Source: Congeria kusceri (Eukaryota > Mollusca > Bivalvia > Myida > Dreissenidae). Taken from it: a stretch of DNA of 64,000 bases. Where the stretch lies: positions 6,482,501-6,546,500 of the forward strand of contig CM051030.1 of assembly GCA_027627225.1 (NCBI GenBank). The letters are read 5' to 3'. Both the position numbers and the translations under genes were made by a program. Under the pieces are notes generated by a model, which had not been told where the DNA came from, ran no database searches, and worked only from the letters and a program-made list of their open reading frames with translations. Position 1 is the stretch's first letter, and every line of letters begins with the position of its first letter. Shown here piece after piece: positions 35,201-47,200 of this stretch.

Positions 35201-38200
35201 GGCACTAATACTCACTGACTGTGTTACCAATTCCTGTGCTTGGCACTAATACTCACTGACTGATACCGATGTCTGTGCTTGGCACTTATTCTCACTGACT
35301 GTTCAACCAATGTCTGTGCTTGGCTCTAATGCTTACTGACTGTGTTACCTCTATGTGCTTGGCACCAATACTCACTGACTGTGTGTCCCATGTCTGTGCT
35401 TGGCACTTATGCTTACTGACTGTGTAACCAATGTTGTGCTTGGCTCTAATGCTTACTGACTGTGTTACCTCTATGTGCTTGGCACCAATACTCACTGACT
35501 GTGTGTCCCATGTCTGTGCTTGGCACTTATGCTTACTGACTGTGCAACCAATGTCTGTGCTTGGCTCTAATGCTTACTGACTGTGTTACCTCTGTATGTG
35601 CTTGGCACCAATACTCACTGACTGTGTGTCCCATGTCTGTGCTTGGCACTTATGCTTACTGACTGTGTAACCAATGTTGTGCTTGGCACTTATGCTTACT
35701 GACTGTGTAACCAATGTTGTGATTGGCACTAATGCTCACGGACTGTGTTACCTCTGTATGTGCCTTTCAGATTCAGCACCCTGACGTGGCTGAGAAGATA
35801 GACGAGTTCATTAAGAAATTGGAACAAACCAAGAGCTGCAAGACTCCCTTCCATATCGTGAGTCAATCAGACATTTACAGTAACAAGAAGTGCAATCCCG
35901 GGATATTTTGTCAGTGTTTTTCCTCAAAGAAAATTTGGTACCTGAAAACAGTGCCATTCCCAATCAGATTTACACACTAATTTTCCCAATTTGTCCCAAA
36001 TCTCTGAACAAAAAAAAAAAATCCTGAACAAATTGTCGATGTTCCTGTAAAAACATTAAATTTACTATCTCCAAACAATAAATACAAGTGAAAGAATCAA
36101 TGAAACAAGTTGTGTTAGAGTTTATTTATTGTAACTTAATTTTTTACACACTTTTTGGCAGTTTTTGTTGAAAGTTATAAAATTCCCAATTTTATTAAAA
36201 ATGACGCTTATTTTCCCAATTTGACGGGTACTGGTACCATTCTCAAATAAGCGCGGATAAACACTGATTTGTCTCCAGAAATTTACTTTGAATTTTGAAG
36301 TTGTGTTATGGTTTGTTGATTTTCAACAGGACTCATGTACAGCATTAGCATTTATGTACAGCAAACTAATAAAAATAACTCTCTGATTATTTCAAGTTTG
36401 TATTTCTTATTCATATTCATATTTATGTATATACAAAGGTTTCATAAACAATTATAATTAGATATGAATAAAATTTGGTTGCAAAAATAATGATATATAC
36501 AAAAAGTAAAAAATGTAATACTAGCACACTTAAGGTAATGCCTTTATAGAGGGGGACATTGCTGCATTTATAATTCTTGTGTCCTTTTGTTGCAGATCAT
36601 AGATGATCCATCTGGGAACAGCTTCATTGAGAATCCATATCCTTTATGATGGTCTCTTGTATCAGGCAGGTCTCTATGAAATACATATTTCACAAATTAT
36701 GAGAAATCGGTCCAGTTGAATACATTTGTTTAAGAGTTAAACAACATGAATGCTAGTATATCTGCTCCGGCATTTATATTTTTAAAGATATTTATTCATA
36801 TCTAGTCTTTGTGACATTGATCAAGAATGGCGTCCAGTATGTTTCTGTTGATTTTTGTGGAAAGTCAGAATTTTTGCTTATATTTGGTAATCAGGCAACA
36901 AATGTCAGGTAAAATCAGATTTTGGTTAGGGGAAAATCTGGGAAAAATCAGGGAATTTGGGTTCTGAATTTCATTGGCCACACTGAAAACACATTATGAT
37001 TGCACTGGCATCTAGTTTTGAAAGACATTTTGAGGCTATTTATGTTCCTTAACTGTGGGTACTCATGCACCTAGCTCTGACCCCAGATGAAGATAACACA
37101 CTACAAGAGAACCAAGGAACAGAATGAGGCACTCTGTATACAGGGAGAGGTAAGAGTCATGTGTAGATTACAGATGACCAGATAAGGCGCATACTTGGGT
37201 AATTTAAGCACGGAAAACCACAAGATTCACAAAGAACATAATATAAGGTTGTACATTTTCGCAAAAAAATTCAAATTTTAGCTTACACATTGAAATTAAA
37301 AGCAGTCCCATAAAAGATATCTAACTTTTAAATGTGTCAATGTAAAAATTCTTTTTTTTAAACATTTGCATTCTTGAAATATCTACTGCATTATTTAAGG
37401 CTGCTACATTGTATTATTGTGCACTTTTTAGTTTTTTTTTAGCTCACCTGAGCACAAAGTGCTTGTGCTCATGGTGAGCTTTTGTGATCACCCGTCTTCC
37501 GTGCGTGTGTCAACTTTTAATTAAAATGACTTCTCCTAAACCACTTGGCGGATTTTCATGAAACTTCACAGGAATGATCCTTGGGTGACCCTCTTTCAAA
37601 ATTATTCAAATCGTTACGGTCCGCTGCATATGTAGGTCACAAGAGCTAAAAATAAAAAACTTCTAAAATCTTCTCCTCTGAAACCGCAAGGCCCAGAGGT
37701 TTCATATTTGGTATGTGACATCCTATAGTGGTCCTCAAAACTGGCCACGCCCCGGGGGTCATATGGTTTATATAGGATATATAGTTAATGACTTTAAAAA
37801 TCTTCTCCTCTGAAACTGCAATTTCATATTTGGTATGTGACATCCTATAGTGGTCCTCTACAAAGATTGTTCAAATATTGCCCCTGGGGTAAAAACTGGC
37901 CACGCTCCAGGGGTCATATGATTTATATAGACTTTAATAGCAAAATGACTTTAAAAATCTCCTCTGAAACCACAAGGCCCTAATGTTTCATATTTGGTAT
38001 GTAACATCCTATAGTAATCCTCTACAAACATTGTTCAAATTATGCTCCTAGGGTCAAAACTGGTCACACCCCATGGGTCACATGGTTTATATAGACTTTA
38101 ATAGCAAAATGACTTTAAAAATCTTCTCTAAAAAAACAGCAAGGCCCACAGCTTTCATATTTGGTAAGTAACATCGTATAGTGGTCCTCTCCAAACATTG

Positions 38201-41200
38201 TTCAAATTATGACCCTGGGGTCAAATCTGGCCATACCCTGAGGGGTCAAATGGTTTATATAGACTTAAATAGCAAAATGACTTTTAAAATCTTCTCGTCT
38301 AAAACCCCAAGGCCCACAGGTTTCGTATTTGGTATGTAACGTCGTATATTGGTCCTCTAGAAAGATTGTTGAAATAATGCCCCTGGGGTCAAAATTGGTC
38401 ACACCCCGGGGGTCACATGGTTTATATAGACTTAAAAAGCAAAATTACTTTAAAAATCTTCTCCTCTGAACCGGCAAGGCCCACCGCTTTTGAATTTGGT
38501 AAGTAACATTGTATTGTGGTCCTCTCCAAAGATTGTTCAGATTATGCCCCTGGGGTCAAATCAGGCCACACCCCGAGGGGTCACATGGTTTATATAGTTT
38601 TAAATAGCTGAATTACTTTTAAAATATTCTCCTCTCAAACCTGAAGGCCCACAGGTTTCGTATTTGGTATGTAACATTGTATAGTGGTCCTCTAGAAATA
38701 ATGTACAAATTATGCCCCTGGGGTCAAAACTGGCCACACCCCGGAGTATTATGGTTTATATAGACCTATATAGCAAAATGACTTAAAAAATCTTGACATG
38801 AAACCGCAAGTCCCAGAGATTTGTTCAAGATTGTTCAATTTATGCCCCTGGGGTAAAAATAAGCCACGCCTCACGGATGCAAATTCCACTTGTATCCTCT
38901 TCGATAGAATTAGTAAAGCTACTGTCATATTTCTTTACACTCAAATTGTTATATATTAATTGTTGAGATGGTATTTGATAAATACATGTTAAACCTTAAA
39001 TATTAACTGTTGAGATGCTGTATGATAAATACATGTTAAACCTTATATATTTTTAACTGTTGAGATGCTGTATGATAAATACATGTTAAACCTTATATAT
39101 TAACTGTTGAGATGCTGTATGATAAATACATGTTAAACCTTATATATTAACTGTTGAGATGCTGTATGATAAATACATGTTAAACCTTATATATTAACTG
39201 TTGAGATGCTGTATGATAAATACATGTTAAACTTTTCTTCAGGAAGAAGAAGAAAAAGAACAGGCTGAGCCCAAGTTTAATGCGCACGATGAGGTATTTT
39301 ATGTAAATGTATTTGTGAGTGAACATTTGTCTGCATGTTTTTGGATATTTGTGGTAATCACTGACATGTGCACAAATCTTCTTGCTATTTGACCTGGTGT
39401 AGTGCTAATGTGTTAACATTTTGAAAAGTTTCGAACATTTCAAAAAGTGCCTGGCCGAATGACTTTTTGGTTTCCGCTCTCTAACTTGAGAACGGATTTA
39501 GCTATTGTAATAAAACTTCATACATAGAAATCTTATAGCGTGACCTCGCTTGGGATTGCATATGTGATGGATGGGGTCAGTGTCATTGTTACTAAAAATA
39601 GAAAAACGGTTTCCACTCAATAACTTGAGAACAAGAATATTGAGATATTTTAATGAAACTTCATACATAGGTACCTTATATCAAGACCTCACTTGGGATT
39701 GCATATGGGGTGGGTGGGGTCAAGGTCACTGTTACTTAAAAATGGTTTCCACTCAATAACTTTAGAACGAATATTTGCGATATTGTAATGAAACTTCAGG
39801 TGTAGATACCTTATATCGAGACCTTGGTTGGGAAAGCATATGGGGTGGGTGGGGTCAAGGTCTAAGTTGTACTTAAGGGAATAATGGCATTATGTATTTC
39901 TAGCCATAGCTGTTTGACATTCGCCTTGCATCCAGAACTTTCTTTTATTATTGTGCTGACTTCTATGCATTTTGTTAGAAAAATGTGGATTTCGTGGAAT
40001 TTCGAAGTTTCTTCTTTTTTCAGTGATTTTCTTCTATCTTTTTATGGATCCTCTTTAAGGACCATTAAGTCTTTAGTTATGGTTCTTGCATTCACTGCCC
40101 TTTATGTAAAGTACCCTTTGAATCCCTTTATTAGCAATGGAGTTACAGGGCATACAAGAAAAGTAGATACGTGACAACAACTCCGTAAGTAAGGAAGATG
40201 GCTTTTGTTCTCGAATTCCTCTATATTCACTCAAATGACCTTCCAGGCCATAAAACAAGTGAGTTACAGGGCATACAAGAAAAGTAGATACGTGACAACA
40301 ACTCCGTAAGTAAGGAAGATGGCTTTTGTTCTCGAATTCCTCTGTATTCACTCAAATGACCTTCCAGGCCATAAAACAAGTGAGTTACAGGGCATACAAG
40401 AAAAGTAGCTACATGACAACAACTCCGTAAGTAAGGAAGATGGCTTTTGTTCTCGAATTCCTCTGTATGCACTCAAATGACCTTCCAGGCCATAAAACTA
40501 GTGAGTTACAGGGCATACAAGAAAAGTAGATACATGACAACAACTCCGTAAGTAAGGAAGATGGCTTTTGTTCTCGAATTCCTCTATATTCACTCAAATG
40601 ACCTTCCAGGCCATAAAACAAGTGGGCACTGGATGGTCAGCAGTATTCAGGGTTGAATGGGAAACTATTCAGTTTTGTATCTGATACTGGTGTGCGAGTA
40701 GTAGCCGTGATTTTTTAGTTGTTTTTTCTCCTTTTTAAATCGAATTAGTAATACTTAAAAAAATAGTTGGTTGCAGTACAAAGTTGGGCTCCTTCTGTTT
40801 ACGCGGATGTAAATATATTGTCATGACATCATATGCTTTTTTTTCAACTAAGGGGCTCCAAAGGGGTAATCAATAAGCACTATTTGAAACAGTAAAACAA
40901 GTAGTATCGGTGATTTTTCGTTTCAGCTGAAAATGCGATTTTTGTGCTGAACACCTCAATATTTTAATTGCCCTATACTATTCTACATTCCATTACCTAC
41001 ATCATTATGATGTAATAATTTTTAAATTCTATGCCAGATTAGGGGTAATAATGCGACTTCCAAAGTAAACGTATGACGGTCGAAATGGTCTTTTGATTGC
41101 CCCTTTTGCGCCCGGAATTGAAATTTTGTCAAAATATCCAAGAAACTAGCCGATACTTGAGTAAACATTTTAAAATTGCAATTCTTTATTATTATTTTTT

Positions 41201-44200
41201 GGTAAACATTTTTCAGTTGCAATTCTTGATTTTCTTTAGAAAATCTATTTCACGAAAAAACGTGTGCTGAACATATATGGATGGTGGTGTTTTAGGACTA
41301 AAATTGCTGCTTTATGTGAATGACCTAGCCATCTCCCTTGGTAAACCGAAAATAGGGAAGTACAAGTTATAAATAGGTATCCAATTATAGATTTATGCTC
41401 ATGCGCAAGGATGTTGGAGTGAATTCCCTCGCGAGGAGTTAACTTGTTTTTGGATATTTTTTTACAAAAATGTAAATGTCTTGAACAAATGTCCCATTGG
41501 CGACGACAACTAATTCTATGTTTGGAACAGTTGCTAGGTGATGTGTGTAAACTCTACATTCAATGCTGGAGAGCTTTTACACTGTATAATATACAAATCA
41601 CGAATACTGCTAGTTCACAGATACTACTCTCCAATCAGTATAAAAATGTTAAGCAGATACAAAAGGTACACGGACAACGCTGGATTTGTTAAATTTATCA
41701 ATTTTTCTAACAGATTTAAACAGTTTAAAGGGACTTATTGACAGATTTTTGTGTTTAAAAAAAATAATTTAATGTGTTAATTGCATAACCTAAAGCAATT
41801 GGAATAATAAAAAACACATTTTATATAATGAAAAATATATAATTAAAAGATTTGCCTTCACTGGGACTCAAACCTTTAACCGCCAGGATGAAAAATCTGG
41901 TGCACATACCACTCTTCTATTGTGACTCATTCATAGTAGTGAATTTTTTATGCTACGAAAGTAATACACGTTTTACAAAAAAAACGCTGAAAACTGTTAC
42001 AAATGCGTTATGATTTTATCCATTTCAATTGAAGATTTTTCATAAACGACACTATAATTCCAATATATTTCGTTATCAGTAGTGTTATTTCACTTGTTTG
42101 TATATAATGTATTTTTATGCCCCCAGTTTAGATAGGGGGCATATAGATTTTCCCTAGATTAGTCCGTCCATCCGTCGGATTTTTGTGTAGCGCATAAGTC
42201 AAAGTATAACTACTAGAGTGATCAAACTTTTCAAGCATAATCATCGGCATCGGGGCTTGTGCACCTGGGTATTTTGGTGCAGTTTTTTGCCGACATCAGT
42301 GCAGTTATGGCCCTTTTTAGCAAAAAATGATATTTTTGGACTTGTGTCTCGTGTAACTCAAAAACTATTATTGCTAGAGTGATGAAACTTGTGCACCTGG
42401 GTATTTTGGTGCAGTTTTTTCCGACGACAGTGGAGTTATGGCCCTTTTTTTTAGCAAAAATGATATTTTTGGATTTGTGTCGCACATAACTCAAAAAGTA
42501 TTACTGCTACAGTGATGAAACATTATATACATATTAATCAACATGTGAGCTTGTGCACCTGTGTATTTTGGTGCCTTTTTTTCGGACATCAGCAGAGTTA
42601 CGGCCCTTTTTTAAGCAAAAAATGACATTTTTGGACTTTGTCGCGTGTAACTCAAAATGTATTATTGCTAGAGTGATGGAACTTTATAAACATATTAATC
42701 AGTATGTGAACTTGTGCACCTGGGTATTTTGGTGCAGTTTTTTCCACCATCAGTGGAGTTATGACCCTTTTTAGCTCACCTGAGCGCAACATGTCCGTCG
42801 TGCGTCGTGTGTCAACATTTTCATTCAAAGAACATCTCCTAAACCGCTGGACAGATTTTCACCAAACTTCACAGGAATTATCCTTGGGTGACCCTCTTTC
42901 AAATTGTTAAAACCGTTCCGGTCCGCTGCATATGTAGGTCACAAGAGCTAAAAATAGATTTAAAAAATGAAAAATTTAAAAATCTTCTTCTCTGAAACCA
43001 CAAGGCTTGGAGCTTTCATATTTGATATCTGACATCCTCTAGTGGTCCTCTACAAAGATTGTTCAAACTATGGGGTCAAAACTGGCTATGCCCCAGGGGT
43101 CACATGGTTTATATAGACTTGTTTAGCAAAATGACTTTTAAAATCTTCTCTGAAACCGAAAGGCCCAGAGGTTTCATATTTGGTATGTAACATTGTATAG
43201 TGGTCCTCTACAAAGATTGTTCAAATGATGCCCCTGGGGTCAAAACTGGTCACACCTTGGGGGTCACATGGTTGATATAGACTTGAATAGCAAAGTGACT
43301 TTAAAAATCTTCTCCTCTGAAACCGCAAGGTCCAGAGGTTTCATATTTGGTATGTAACATTGTATAGTGGTCCTCTACAATGATTGTTCAAATGATGCCC
43401 CTGGGGTCAAAACTTGCCACACCCAGGGGGTCACATGGTTGATATAGACTTGAATAGCAAAAGGACTTTAAAAATCTTCTCCTCTGAAACAGCAAGGCCC
43501 AGAGGTTTCATATTTGGTATGTAACATTGTTTAGTTGTCCTCTTCAAAGATTGTTCAAATGATGCCCCTGTGGTCAAAACTGGCCACACCCTGGGGCTCA
43601 CATGGTTTATATAGACTTAAATAGCAAAATGACTTTAATAATCTTCTCCTCTGAAACCGCAAGGCCCAGAGGTTTCATATTTGGTATGTAACATTGTATA
43701 GTGGTCCTCTACAAAGATTGTTCAAATGATGCCCCTGGGTTCAAAACTGGCCACACCCCTTGGCTCACATCGTTTATGTAGAATTTAATAGCAAAATAAC
43801 TTTTAAAATCTTCTCTGAAACCGCATTGAGATATTTTAATGAAACTTAATACATATATACCTTATATTGACAACTCGCATGGGATTGCGTATATTGAGTG
43901 GGAGGGGTCAAGGTCACTGTTACTAAATATAGAAAAACGGTTTCCGCTCAATATCTTGAGAATGCATTGAGATATTTTAATGAAAGTTAAAACATAAATA
44001 CATTATTTTGAGACCTCGATTGGGATTGCATATGGGGTGGGTGGGGTCAAGGTCACCTTTATTAAATATAGAAAAATGGTTTCCGCTAAATATTTTGAGA
44101 ACGCATTGAGCTATTTTAATGAAACTTAATACATAAGTACCTTATATCAAGACATTGCTTGGGATTGCATATGGCGTGGGTGGGGTCAAGGTCACTGTTA

Positions 44201-47200
44201 CTGAAAATAGAAAAACGGTTTCGGCTCAATAAATGGAGAAAGCATTGCGATATTTTAATGAAACTTAATACACATATCTTATATTGAGACCTCACTTGGG
44301 TTGGCTTATGGGGTGGGTGGGGTCAAGGTTACTGTTATTAAAAGTAGAAAAACGGTTTACGCTCAATAACTTACGAACGCATTGAGATATTTTAATGAAA
44401 CTTCATACGTAGATACCTTATATTGAGACCTTGCTTTACGTATGTGGTGGGTGGGGTCAAGGTCACTGTTACTAAAAGTAGAAAAGCAGTTTTTGCTCAA
44501 TAACTTGAAAACCTATTGAGATATTTTAATGAAACTTCATACATAGATATCAGGTGAGCACCCTAGGGCAATAGTGGCCCTCTTGTTTTTACCAAAAAAT
44601 GTCATTTTTGGATTTGTGTCGTGTGTAACTCAAAAAGTATAAATGCTAGACTGATGAAACTTTATAAACATATTCATCAGGATGTGAACTTGTGCACCTG
44701 GGTATTTTGGTACGTTTTTTCCGACATCAGAGTTTTGTGACAACCAGCGGAATGTGGGGACATCCGTGTCCTAGGGACACATGTCTGGTTCCTTGTGCGA
44801 TCTATATAATGTTTTTTTCTTTGTGCGATCTATGACGAAAAAATTGTCAATTTGCCAATCTTTGAACAGGTCCCTTTAATGAATAAGTTGTCACTATGAT
44901 TTCACTATGTCACTATGATTGCAGTGTCTCTGTGTGTTTTCAGGTGTTGATGTTCCCCAGCAACTGTCCAGGCTGCAACTCGCCGTGTCAGGTCAACATG
45001 AAGCTTCTTGGTATCCTTCCATACAGCTGTTCTGAATAACTTGAGTATGCTTAAAACCGCAGAAAAGTTGAAAGTGACCAAATTAAGACTCAACACATAA
45101 GACGAGTATCTTGCTGTCTGTGTTATTATGTGTGCACGTTGGTATATAACCTATGTGTGCACGTTGGTATATAACCTATGTGTGCACGTTGGTATATAAC
45201 CTATGTGTGCACGTTGGTATATAACCTATGTGTGCACGTTGGTATATAACCTATGTGTGCACGTTGGTATATAACCTATGTGTGCACGTTGGTATATAAC
45301 CTATGTGTGCACGTTGGTATATAACCTATGTGTGCACGTTGGTATATAACCTATGTGTGCACGTTGGTATATAACCTATGTGTGCACGTTGGTATATAAC
45401 CTATGTGTGCACGTTGGTATATAACCTATGTGTGCACGTTGGTATATAACCTATGTCAGGAACATTTGGTTTACTACAAAAACACTGATCCTCCAAATAA
45501 AACTGTTTGCAAACACTAGTTTTCTGAACATGACGAATAATGTTGCGACACGGATTAAATCCAACTATTCACCGTTTGCTTTCGGTGAGCTGCATAATAT
45601 TCTACATGAAAGACGAGAGCATTTGGCTAGTTTCCTAGTGTTCAAAATGTAAATAATACACTGAATTTCCATATGATCAAATACCATTTATTTTATTGAA
45701 ATATGTATAAGCATTTGTAACTAATAATGCATCTTTTATGTGTTTGTCATACAGCTACTCTTACAGAGCTTTTCTTCAGAGACTGGGAATGGGGTTTAGG
45801 GAAAATTATCGGAACAAGTTTGGTAAACTTTAAGGTGAAAAGGTGTAATGTTAGCTTTGGTTGTAAAGTGCATGCTTTTAAAGACATTTCGTTGAGGGGA
45901 TGAAGCCTATATTCGGCCCCAGCTGTTCAAAGGAAAAAAATCTGACTGAACAACTTAATCATGTATGAAAAATTAACCAAAAACACAGAAAATAAGTATT
46001 TTTACATGCAAAGAAATCCATTTCTGTTCTTAACAAAGCAATTAGCTATTCCACATTTTAAAGAAGTTGTAATCATGGCCTCGTCATGTGACGCCTGTGG
46101 ACTGAGAGACAGCGAGGTGAAGTGCGGGTCGGGAATCGAACCGAAAGGTCGGAAAATCCGACTGAAGTTGACGGACGTCAGTGACCTGTCCCGGGATGTG
46201 CTAAAGGTAATCTGGCGATCAATATTGTACATGTGGTCAGAGCCTGTAATCACCAAGCTATTCTTAGGCCACAAAAAAATTATGTGTTTCGGATGTCCTG
46301 ACCCTACCTAGCGAAAACCTCCCGACCCCAAAGTTTTAGCGACGATTGTTTTCAGTGAAATCTGTATTTGTCAGATTTTATATAATTTTCATTTGTTTTA
46401 TGACCAAAATGTGTTGTTAAAAAAAAAAATTATAAATAAATTCGACCCTTCCTAACTTTTTGAGACCGTTGCCCGAAACACGCCATTTTTTTTTTTGGCC
46501 TTAGGTATTCTTAAAAGGACAAAATCTTCTTTATCGGAAACATGGTTTCAGTAGGATTCTAACTCACGCCTACAAAATTACAATCTTCAATGAAAACTTC
46601 AACACGCTTTACAACATTCATCAATGGTGTGCATGCATGCAACAATACATAGGGCACATTTCATTCATATCATTTCATTTACAACTTCTACTTATTTCAC
46701 ACACCTATGAAGCGGTCATTAATGACCACCATTTGAATAATACAATTTTATATATTTGTCAACTGTTAACAGAAACAAGGCCGCCATAGTAAACAATTCT
46801 TCAATATTAATTCTTTGTAAATGAATTTTATTTTTGCACATATGGCTGTTGACCTAACGTCGATTCATCCATTTAAGACTAAGAATAAAGAATACTGGTA
46901 CTTATGACATTTCTAATTGTGCTTTTTTAAGAACACCGTTAATTTGAATCTTAGTTGGTAATCACCACACTTTACTAACAGCAATCTTTATTTAGAATTT
47001 TTTTTTTAGTGACATAAGCAACATTGGTGCCCAGTATATTTGCGAATGTGTATTTTTATTGAGTCTAAGGCTCTTCTTTATTCTTCAGTTGAAGAATGGA
47101 TTGGTGAATACAGGCCTTGGTTAACCGCATCTATACTACTGCAGATTGTTTTATTAGAACTTCTTAAGTATTTGTTTTATAGACATTTCCACAAATGTTA

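Larger units (their letters stand above)
45011..46045 (+). other. U12-type GT-AG intron 9 of ZPR1
   Basis: The donor GTATCCTT (45011-45018) and the branch-like TTCTTAAC (46027-46034) lie 12 nt before the AATTAG acceptor, all U12-like. The intron contains the repeat element at 45068-45660. Confidence 0.8.

Noticed and set aside
40073..40621. Minus-strand frames of 70-96 codons
   Set aside because: Read-through of the 121-bp tandem repeat.
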